Shown here in pieces: positions 51,187 to 59,193 of a DNA stretch of 64,000 nt. Made by a program: the position numbers and the translations under genes. The DNA is taken from contig OZ037861.1 in the NCBI GenBank assembly GCA_964035575.1, forward strand, positions 558,001-622,000, in the 5' to 3' direction. This DNA comes from Rhynchopus sp. YZ270_cl-10. Its lineage: Eukaryota; Euglenozoa; Diplonemea; Diplonemida; Diplonemidae. Below the pieces are notes generated by a model. It worked only from the letters and a program-made list of their open reading frames with translations, made no database searches and was not told the origin of the DNA. Each line of letters begins with the position of its first letter. Within the stretch, counting starts at the first letter, position 1.

Positions 51187-52275
51187 ATGGACATCACAGG
51201 ACACTTTGAGTCTGCAAGCTGTGTGATAGAAGTGGACGGGAGCGACACACTTGCAAAGGTGAAGGGGAAGCTTGTTGCGGAGCTTGGGGTGCCAGATGCT
51301 CGGCATGTTGGTGTGCGGATGAGAGGCGGTGGCGACATCGGCAACGACGACTTGCGCATCTGCGACACGCAGATGGATGAGGGATGTGCTGTTGAGCTGT
51401 TCTTCACTAGTGCCAACATTACTCCTGGAGTGATACAAGGTTCAGAGGAGGCAAACTTCCTTACACTCTCCCCGTGTGAAAGGTACCTTGCAATGACGTA
51501 TCGCGAGAATAGTGTGTCCATCTTTGACACCGAAACACATGAGAGTCTGTGTCAGTTCCCGTGCTTCTCTACTTGTACCCCAGCATTCTCACCTTGCAGT
51601 GAGTGGATCTCATGCATCAACAAGGACACGCAGTGTGCTGAAGTTCATGACGTGAAGACAGGTGCATTGAAACACTCCTTTGGAGATGCAGGTCGTAATA
51701 GGACTGCCACGGCATGGTCGCCCTGTGGAACAAAGCTGTTGTCGTGCTGCAAGAGCAAGTGTTTGCAGGTGTGGGACATTGCAACAGGCGTTCTTGTGCA
51801 TGAATGGGACCACATTGTGGAGTGCAACCACGTCATGGTTGTGTCAGGCGACAAGGTGGCGATGTTTGCGAATAACAACATCACTGTGTGGGACTACACA
51901 ACAGGGGTGGAGGTGCTTGTTCTTTCATGCCCTTCTTGGATAGGTTACGTGGCACTGACACCAAACCAGCGTTTCATTGCAGCGTGTTGTGATACATGTG
52001 TGCGTGTCTGGAACATCGAAACAGGTGAATGTGTATTTGAAAACGACACAGAAAACGAGTGGATTGATGTTGCTGTGTCAAACGACATTGTTGCTGCCCA
52101 CTCTTCCGCTGCATTGTGTCTGTGGTCCATCTCAACAGGGGAACAGCTCTTGTTCCGTGAAGTTGAGTTTAACCACGAGCATTCTTACGGCCTTGCAATG
52201 AGCAGCTGTGGTGGTGTGGTGATGTACACAGGGAGTATCGGTGTTGAGATTGTGGACATCTCACACCTTTCCTGA
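51187..52275 (+). CDS. Ubiquitin-like + WD40 propeller protein, copy 7 of 7
   Basis: 362 residues, right sub-group. Ubiquitin-like change GVPDARH. Propeller loops: EEANFLTLSPCERYLAMTYR, SFGDAGRNRTATAWS (like copy 3), CCKSKCLQVWD, FANNNITVWD and REVEFNHEHSYG. Its third-blade loop resembles copy 3 more than its neighbours, a patchwork that suggests exchange between copies. The ORF ends in CACCTTTCCTGA. It closes the array, and the leader module is not found downstream. Confidence 0.9.
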   Translation: MDITGHFESASCVIEVDGSDTLAKVKGKLVAELGVPDARHVGVRMRGGGDIGNDDLRICDTQMDEGCAVELFFTSANITPGVIQGSEEANFLTLSPCERYLAMTYRENSVSIFDTETHESLCQFPCFSTCTPAFSPCSEWISCINKDTQCAEVHDVKTGALKHSFGDAGRNRTATAWSPCGTKLLSCCKSKCLQVWDIATGVLVHEWDHIVECNHVMVVSGDKVAMFANNNITVWDYTTGVEVLVLSCPSWIGYVALTPNQRFIAACCDTCVRVWNIETGECVFENDTENEWIDVAVSNDIVAAHSSAALCLWSISTGEQLLFREVEFNHEHSYGLAMSSCGGVVMYTGSIGVEIVDISHLS

Positions 52276-52655
52276 ATATCTAACCACCCCACACACCACA
52301 CCTACGCTCCCGGCATCCTGCCCATCGATAATGGTACGGAGCCACGGTCTTGAAATCAGCAGCCGTGTAGAACATCGTCTAGCACAGAGTGGATAAAGGT
52401 GTTGAGATTGCTTCATACCACACCCTGCAATACGCCCCACCCCCGATATGTCTAACCCAAGCCTGCCCTCGACATGATTATTTCAATTTCATCCACCTCC
52501 CACCCCACTCCCCACACACTGCAACCCGAGGCTTAGCTTTTTGTCTTTCAACTTCTTTCCCCCCAAAAATACTATCCAAACCATTCCCCACAGACATATA
52601 CACACCTTCTCTGCCCTTCTCTCAACGCTTCTCATTCGTTGTCCATTTTTTGATC
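52276..52655. other. Spacer and probable leader of the TPR-like gene
   Basis: Pyrimidine-rich DNA with a good acceptor CCATTCCCCACAG (AG at 52592-52593). An open frame extends upstream of the chosen ATG but consists of low-complexity Pro/Ser/His text, as expected for untranslated pyrimidine-rich DNA. Confidence 0.5.
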
Positions 52656-53882
52656 ATGGCAGGTGTCGTGCATTCCTTGACTTCCCCTCCTTCTTCCCCG
52701 GATCATAAAGGACCAGAACAGACTGCGGAGGAGTCTAATATGACGGAACAACGTCGTGTGGACAGTGCTGCAGCTGCAAAGTTTGCGTCGATCGCGCGGT
52801 GCATGAGCGAAGGAGAACGGCACATCCTCCGGGACGGCACGCCATGCACACCACGGACGCTGCTGAAGCGCTCGATCTCCCTCGACCCTGAACACAGCGC
52901 AGCGTACTTCGATCTCTCGCTTTTGGTCAACCCGGGGGAGGTCACAACTTTAGAGGATGGCTCGCAACACACAGAGGTGTCATTACTGTGCAATTCCATT
53001 GCATTGAACCCGCATTCCACCGATTTTAACAACCTCGCCTGCTGTCTGGAGGGGCTTGGGGTAACGGAGATCGCCCTCCACGACGGAAGGCTGTGGAACG
53101 AATCGGAGCTTCTCCTCGAAGCGATCCGTCTGGACCCTAGCAATGCGTTGCCATACAACAACCTGGGGGACCACCTTCACTCTCTTCACTGCCGGCATGA
53201 AGCGACGACCCACTCTACACAGCCCAAACCCATCTCCATCAACGGAACCGAATACACAGAGGAAATGCTCTTCAAAAAGGCGATTTCTTTAGACCCCACC
53301 TACTCCAACGCATATGCAAACCTGGCGCATATTTTGCATGAATCTGGCGTCTCTCACACCACACTAAACAACACAACCATCGATGTCCAAACCCTTCTCC
53401 TTAAATCAATAGAATTCGACTCCGGAAACAGCCACGCATTTCATAGGCTGGCCATCTATTTAGAAGGGTCGGAAATTCGGTTGGGGGATGGGTCGGTCAT
53501 CGATGAAGAGGGGGCATGGAGGAGAGCGATTGCGCTGGATGAGGATAGTTATTTGCCGTATGTCCGTCTGGCTGCGTTGTGTGTGGTGCCTTTGGCGGAA
53601 AGGCTTGCACTCTTGGCGACGGCGGTGGAGTTGACGGCAGTTCCCACGCAGCGTGCAGAAGCTCTTCACAGCCTTGCATGCATCCTCCCAGACACAGAAG
53701 AAGTGACCATCACATCTGAATCCAAGGCAAAACTGTCAAGAAGCGATTTGTTCCGAAGGGCCAGAGAGCTCGACAGCCGCCTCCACCCACACTACAATAG
53801 CTCGGCGACGTTAAGGACGGAGACGAGCTGGGGTAAAGGGATTTTTGATTACATCGTCCGCGCTGTGTTGTGGGGGTGGTAG
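52656..53882 (+). CDS. TPR-like repeat protein
   Basis: 408 residues, single exon. After a Ser/Pro-rich start (MAGVVHSLTSPPSSPDHKG) there are about seven ~50-residue units of a TPR/Sel1-like form. Each has a short strand-like part (LRDGTPCTPRTLLKRSI, LEDGSQHTEVSLLCNSI, LHDGRLWNESELLLEAI, INGTEYTEEMLFKKAI, LNNTTIDVQTLLLKSI, LGDGSVIDEEGAWRRAI) followed by SLDPEHSAAYFDLSLLV-type helices. The pattern 'L.DG......LL..AI.LDP....AY.NLA..L' is regular. TPR arrays bind partner proteins. Start: ATG at 52656, 62 bases after a CCCCACAG. A second Met at 52740 is possible. No signal peptide. The C terminus ends AVLWGW. Confidence 0.82.
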   Translation: MAGVVHSLTSPPSSPDHKGPEQTAEESNMTEQRRVDSAAAAKFASIARCMSEGERHILRDGTPCTPRTLLKRSISLDPEHSAAYFDLSLLVNPGEVTTLEDGSQHTEVSLLCNSIALNPHSTDFNNLACCLEGLGVTEIALHDGRLWNESELLLEAIRLDPSNALPYNNLGDHLHSLHCRHEATTHSTQPKPISINGTEYTEEMLFKKAISLDPTYSNAYANLAHILHESGVSHTTLNNTTIDVQTLLLKSIEFDSGNSHAFHRLAIYLEGSEIRLGDGSVIDEEGAWRRAIALDEDSYLPYVRLAALCVVPLAERLALLATAVELTAVPTQRAEALHSLACILPDTEEVTITSESKAKLSRSDLFRRARELDSRLHPHYNSSATLRTETSWGKGIFDYIVRAVLWGW

Positions 53883-54313
53883 TGTGGCGTGTTGTATTGT
53901 TGGGGGCTGGATTTCAAGTCAAACTTTTTATTCGGAAAGAAAAAAACAATATTGGAGGGTCGTAAATGTCCCCCTGCTTTCATTTTGGAAGTCCGATGGC
54001 TACGTCCACAGAGGCGTTTCCATTGTTACAACTTTCACTATTTTTTGGTCATGGGTTGGGGTGTCCACCCCGTACACCCGGTCATGACCAAGGTATACTG
54101 TTCACGAGAGGGCTTTGTATTTCAACTTTTTTTGGTGACGCTATTACAGGGTCGAGATCCCCTGAGTGAATTCACTTTTTTTTGGTGTGTTTTTACATGA
54201 AATGAGTTATGTCTGTATAGGTTCACAGAACATATTATATTCGGGATAAACGTGAATACTGTCTGTATTCAGATAGCTACACATAAATCAACAGAATTAA
54301 AAAAAAGGTATTG
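53883..54313. other. Spacer with repeat family 2
   Basis: Family 2 at about 54075-54130 with the fuller upstream part GGGTTGGGGTGTCCACCCCG. A weak family 1 scrap (CAGAGGCGTTTCCATTG) near 54010. No gene. Confidence 0.5.
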
Positions 54314-54877
54314 TGGGGAGATCCGGGTGCCCGCAACAACAATATTCACAAAAAATCACAACAAATCACAACAAATCACACAAAATAAATACAAAAAATC
54401 ACAAAAAAAAAATCCTATTCACAACAAATCACAAAAAATCACAAAAATCACAAAAAATCACAAGCAATCACAAAAAAAAAATCCTATTCACAAAAAATCA
54501 CAAAAAGTGGATGTGATTCTTTTTGATTTGTTGTGATTTTTTGTGAATAGGATTTATTTTTTGTGATTTTGTGTGATTTTTTGTGAATAAGATTTTTTGT
54601 TTGTGATTGTTTGTGAATAGGATTTTTTTTTTGTGATTGCTTGTGATTTTTTGTGATTTTTGTGATTTTTTGTGATCGTTTGTGATTTTTTGCGAATAGG
54701 ATTTATTTTTTGTGATTACTTGTGATTTTTTGTGAATAGGATTTATTTTTTGTGATTTTGTGTGATTTTTTGTGAATAAGATTTTTTGTTTGTGATTGTT
54801 TGTGATTTTTTGTGAATAGGATTTATTTTTTGTGATTGCTTGTGAATATTGTTGTTGCGGGCACCCGGATCTCCCCA
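54314..54877. mobile_element. Word-repeat foldback element, word ATCACAAAAA, with 5-bp target duplication
   Basis: A perfect 38-bp inverted end starts TGGGGAGATCCGGGTGCCCG. TATTG flanks both sides (54309-54313 and 54878-54882), a 5-bp target duplication. The ~195-bp left arm is made of AATCACAAAA words and TCCTATTCACA. The ~365-bp right arm is the inverse (TTTTGTGATT, TGTGAATAGGA) with more units. The turn is near 54510. It inserted at the edge of a family 3 repeat, whose GTGGAGTTCATCCTCGGGTG follows immediately. Confidence 0.9.
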
Positions 54878-55798
54878 TATTGTGGAGTTCATCCTCGGGT
54901 GTCTACATATGCAACCAAGTTTTCAAAAAAAAGAGAGAAAAATTTAAATTATGGTGTGATCACCAAACCAGTCTCACTAAACCCCCAAAACCCACGATCC
55001 AAACACCCCAACCCTCCTGCACCCAATTGATACCAAACAATGATTCAAAAAACGGCTATTATTTCTTGCCTCTCTTCCGTGGTCTCTTCTTATGCGTCTT
55101 CTTCCTCCTCGTCTTCCGTCGGAATTCAATTGTTTTTTGTTCTTCCATAAAGAAAGGGTGCATGTGTTGACCCTCTCAAATACTTTCAATTCTGTGAACT
55201 GAAAGTATATGAATCTAATTCTTCCACCACCACCTCCTCCTCTTCGTTCACGTCTAGCTCTGCTTCTCAAGACACTGTTGCAGCTAGAGATGATGGGGTA
55301 ATTCTTCTCGCCGTCAAACTTGAAAGGATTATTCAGAATTGTCTTCGCCGTCGTAGCCAATCCCCTCTCGTCTCGACTTCTCCAATGAGGAAGTATTTTT
55401 CGTGATTGTCTTGCAGGTTCAAATGGGGGAAATGGGTCGCAGGAGGTGTTCATTCTCGCATTGGAACTGCGAAGGTTGCAGCATCGATGATCACTCACCA
55501 AAGGCATTTTTTTTTTATCGCCGTTTTTTTATCTACGCAAACCAGCAGATTCGTGGGAAAATTTGGGGGTGTGGTGAATGGGGGCTGAAAATGCAAGTTA
55601 ATACAAAGTAACGGCAAAAAATTGGCATTTTTTTTTGCCCAATTACACTCAATTTCATTCAATTACGGCACCACCCGACACCCGGAGAAAAAAAACGGTA
55701 CACGTAAAGTAAACACCCCGCTCGTTGCTCGTTCCCCCCCCCCCCCCCCCTATTATGATCTCTTTTTCATCCTCCTTTCCCTTATTTTCTTCTCTCAG
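54878..55798. other. Spacer with possible exons that could not be placed
   Basis: Family 3 lies at 54881-54930. From 55152 to 55404 a plus-strand frame without ATG reads SSTTTSSSSFTSSSASQDTV, then ARDDGVILLAVKLERIIQNC. After TTGCAG at 55416 a frame reads FKWGKWVAGGVHSRIGTAKV. On the minus strand, 55150 down to about 55064 reads MEEQKTIEFRRKTRRKKTHK then KRPRKRGKK and a stop. Both strands look coding-like, and I cannot choose between them. A hairpin with perfect 9-bp arms (ATACTTTCA/TGAAAGTAT) lies at about 55178-55206. Confidence 0.35.
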
Positions 55799-55840
55799 GC
55801 CATACCTCACTGTGAGGTGGTCTGGTCCCTGGAACACTGA
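55799..55840 (+). CDS. Possible short terminal exon (AIPHCEVVWSLEH)
   Basis: A textbook acceptor (CCCTTATTTTCTTCTCTCAG) is followed by 13 codons AIPHCEVVWSLEH and TGA. It could be the last exon of a gene that includes the frame at 55417 onward (FKWGKWVAGGVHSRIG), but I found no matching donor. The family is unrecognised. Alternatively it is chance. Confidence 0.35.
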   Translation, partial: AIPHCEVVWSLEH

Positions 55841-56588
55841 GAAGACTTTGTTGTACCATTTCATTGTGCCTGCGTCCTCCGATGAACGGTGAGGCGTTTG
55901 CACTTTCAACGTTTCTTTCATTTGAAGATGCGCATGCACGTCAGGCACGTTTATCTTTTCACCTTTTCTTCAAAAAAGTTTGGGTACATTTAGTGCACCC
56001 TATTATACCTTCTATTCAGTAGAATAGTTGGTGTGAAACGATCTTTTCTTTCCTTACAAATTAATCAACAAAAAAAGCCAAAACACTAAGTAACAGAGTC
56101 AGTTTCTCAGCCTCGTGTCTTATGTGGAAAGGATTATTAAAAATAAACGAACGACTTTTACCAAACCAAAGATATAAAGACTGTCTACCCGCTTACAGTT
56201 TCCCTGTTAGCAACTCCCAAAGTACAATACTCGGGGGGGGGTTCGATAACCCCGCGGAGTGTCAGAGTGCCTGCGTTTCAGAGAGCGCTATCTTTGCACT
56301 ATCAATTTCACTTTTTTGTTTTTTTTTTATTTTTGGTTTTTTGGGAAATTGTCGTGCTTTCACTCTCGTCCTCTCTCTCTCTCTCTCCTCCCTCCCTCCC
56401 TCCCTCCCTTGCACTACTCACAGTGTTGATTATCGCCGTGCTCCACACGTCGTGTATTATCCCCTTTCACTGCATTTTGCTATACCCGCTCCAATTTCTT
56501 GCTGGATATATTTGGGCGCATGACCCGTATGTTGGCACCTTGATTTTTTTTTAAAACGAAAGTTGGGAACATTTTTGATCCCTATAGC

Positions 56589-56682
56589 TACAGTGCGGCA
56601 CCATATTACGGGTAACTTAACTATGGGTAAATATTGGAGTTACCCATAATTATGCGCACCCGTAAGATGGCGCCGCACTGTA
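56589..56682. mobile_element. Tc1/mariner-type MITE-like element with TA flanks
   Basis: A 94-bp unit with 25-bp inverted ends (TACAGTGCGGCACCATATTA on the left, two mismatches to the right) and a second inverted pair inside (TATGGGTAA and TTACCCATA). TA on each outer side fits a TA target. It is almost wholly a hairpin. Confidence 0.75.
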
Positions 56683-57845
56683 TGCTATCAATTTGAATTG
56701 CATATGTTGAAATACTTAAACTTAGAAGTTAAAGGGAGATTAATGTCTCCTAGGAAGACATTACCCGTAAGGTCAGTTTCCCTTTTCCTCGTGGCGACAC
56801 ATCCGCACACCCTTTTAATATTTTTGGTGTCTTATCACATCGGGGTGTAGAGTGTTCATCTATACTAGGCTGATTGGCGCCGGGCTTGGTGGTAATCCAT
56901 GGTGATGGTGATCGGTTTAAATCGGTGGTAAATGGGGAATGACAGGCCCGCGTCAATCAGCCAAAAACAGAGTGTCTTTTTTTTTTACGCACTTCTTTTC
57001 GACAAAAAAAAGTTGAAAGCGAAAAGTAATTATTTTTTTACGCACACTACTTTGTGAGCGGAAAGTGTCACCGTCGTTCACTCACCCAACCGTGCTCCGC
57101 AACACCACCACCCAACAAGTGATTTTTAGTGTGTGTGGAAGTGTCAACGCATCAAACAACTACAAGAAGGGGGGTGAGGGAACGACACGTGACACTTTTT
57201 TGATAACTTTTTTTCAAAGGATCAAAGTAACTAAGCACGAGAGGCTTAGATTCATCTTCAAAACGTTTTCTTCATTTGTTTTTACCAATGTCTGGTGTCC
57301 GCCCTGTGTCCGGTGCGGCGTTTTGCACCTTCAGCTTCCCCCTTTTTTTGTACGCAAATATTTCATTTTTTGAGGCGGGAAAAAATAAGCTAAGTAGCCG
57401 AACAAAATATGCCAACAAAAGTGTATCAATTACTTTTCCTCTTCCCTCTCTTGAGACCTTTTATTTTTTCCTTTTTCTTTTTCTTTTTGAAATTCGGACT
57501 TCGAACTGTAAGGTTCTGAAGCCGTTATATAGCGAGAAAAAAAAAACACACACGTGGACAAAATTGCGCACTGACCCGACCCCAATTAATTGCTTTCTTT
57601 TTTTTTTTTTTTTTGTGTGTGCTTACGGGTCAGCGATTGTCGGGATACCTACCAACACAAAGGTACGTACCTGCTGCTTACTTGACACGCTTTTCTAATA
57701 AAATGGGGGGGAACAGCCTACTGTGAAAACACAATATTGGTGTCTGTGTGTGGTTGTCCAAATGCACAAAAAAACCGCAACGAAGAAAAGACCTTTCTGC
57801 AGTGTACATTAGGGCTTTTACGGCAGTGGTCATCTGCACGACATT

Positions 57846-57996
57846 TATCTCAAAATCGTAAAAAATGGGTGTTACCGTACTCGTAAAAAAATATCGACCG
57901 TGGTAATGCGCGACCGTAAAAATGTTCGATATTTTCAGGATTTTTCTGGAAGTTCGATCCCTTTTTTTACGGCCGAACATTTTTACGATTACGGTA
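57846..57996. repeat. Inverted CGTAAAAA word block
   Basis: CGTAAAAATGTTCG (near 57910) and its exact inverse CGAACATTTTTACG (near 57973) flank a centre rich in CGTAAAAA, TTTTTACGG and TATCGACC/GTTCGATA words. It resembles the interior of the word-repeat foldback elements, but the outer ends could not be fixed. Confidence 0.5.
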
Positions 57997-58259
57997 GCTA
58001 CACGGGTATTATAGTAATCACGCCCCCCTTTTTTTTATTCTTCATAATTTTTTTTTTTTTTTTTTTGTATTGAGTATTCCCCCTCTCTTTTTTTCGAACC
58101 CAGGGTTGCAAATTTGCGTTTCATGTTACACAGCATTCATTGCAACTGAAACGCCAAATCCTGGGGGGAATTGTGGCAAGCTTTTTTTTTTTTGCCCCCT
58201 TTTTTATTTTATTTTTTTTGCTCCTCTCTTCCCACCCCCTTCCCTCTCCAACACCACAG

Positions 58260-58586
58260 AAGTGTGTCATCGCGCTTTGTGTCTTTTCAGAACCTAAAAA
58301 CCTTATGTATCCCTTCCCACCTCCTCTGATTTTTTTTAAAACCTACATTTGTTATCCACCTAGCTCCTTGCCCTCCTGTTCCTTGAAATATCCTCAAAAA
58401 AGAGCTGTTTTCCGGGTGTATATCACTATTGTTCACGCAGTGGTAGACAAGCAAAAACGTGAACACCCTCCGTACCCGATGTTCCCATTGTACACGTCGC
58501 CGTTCTTCCACAACGAGGACACTTCTCTTTGTGAGCTTTTCATTGGAAGAGAAGGTGAGGAAGAAGGTCAGGGTGGGACGACGTAA
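58260..58586 (+). CDS. Terminal exon of an unrecognised gene
   Basis: Opens after CTCTCCAACACCACAG and runs 108 codons to TAA. It reads KCVIALCVFSEPKNLMYPFP, later KYPQKRAVFRVYITIVHAVV, DKQKREHPPYPMFPLYTSPF, FHNEDTSLCELFIGREGEEE and GQGGTT. Codon use and the conserved-looking aromatic/proline text make it a likely real exon. Upstream in the same frame the sequence is a T run (poly-Phe), i.e. intron. Part of the middle (PLIFFKTYICYPPSSLPSCS) might itself be a short intron. The family is not recognised. Confidence 0.55.
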   Translation, partial: KCVIALCVFSEPKNLMYPFPPPLIFFKTYICYPPSSLPSCSLKYPQKRAVFRVYITIVHAVVDKQKREHPPYPMFPLYTSPFFHNEDTSLCELFIGREGEEEGQGGTT

Positions 58587-59193
58587 CCTTTCCCTTCGAT
58601 CTTTCTTCCGCTGCCCAATGTTTTCCTGACCACCTGGTCGAAGGCCTTATTGAGTTGTTCTGAAACCGCAGTAGAAAAGGACGGCGGAGGGGGGGTCTTC
58701 TCGTTAGCGCATGCACGCAGAACTTCCCATCTCACTCTGAACCAAACGCAGGGTATCCAATGTTACAAACGGAGAAACAGGGGATGCACTGCGTCATTCT
58801 TGCTCCAGTGATGGAGACTGGCAGGCAAAACGCGTTGTGCGTGCTCCCCTCCTTCTTGCAGCAACTCTGTCCCTGATGAACATTTGAAGACACTCTTCCT
58901 GCCCCTCCCCCCCGAACCAATACCGCATGCACGGTGTGCTTATATTCTCGTTGCTTTGGCAGCCTTAACGCACGGGGTTGGGGTTGGCCCACCGTATAAT
59001 ATTATTCTCTGATTTTTTTGTGACCAAATTTTTTTATATCACATTTTGAGTACCACTGTTACCCTCCACTTCCAGGTCCTCCTCCCTCCCCCCCACCTCT
59101 TCTGAGGCTACAAAGTACAAGGGGGTAGGGGGGTCTCTTTTAATACCCCATTCTCTCTTATTATCCATTCTTCCGTTTTGATAGCCGTATACC
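58587..59193. other. Spacer before the TIMELESS gene
   Basis: No gene I can support. CCACTTCCAG and CTTCTGAG acceptor-like sites in pyrimidine-rich DNA lie 70-120 bases before the next ATG and may serve the TIMELESS transcript. Confidence 0.45.

Larger units (their letters stand above)
55841..58259. other. Repeat-rich spacer with a possible gene start
   Basis: Family 1 copies at 55866-55910 (with an internal insertion) and 56228-56315, family 5 at 57228-57255, the TIR element at 56589 and the inverted-word block at 57846. ATG at 57288 reads MSGVRPVSGAAFCTFSFPL. A tiny exon-like block at 57632-57660 (AIVGIPTNTK, donor GTACGT) lies between. These could be exons of the gene ending at 58586, but the joins could not be shown. 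Confidence 0.35.

Noticed and set aside
54977-55507. 176-residue minus-strand frame
   Set aside because: The opposite strand is also open and has splice-like sites, and a different minus frame has the more protein-like basic tail. No choice could be made, so it is described only as unresolved.
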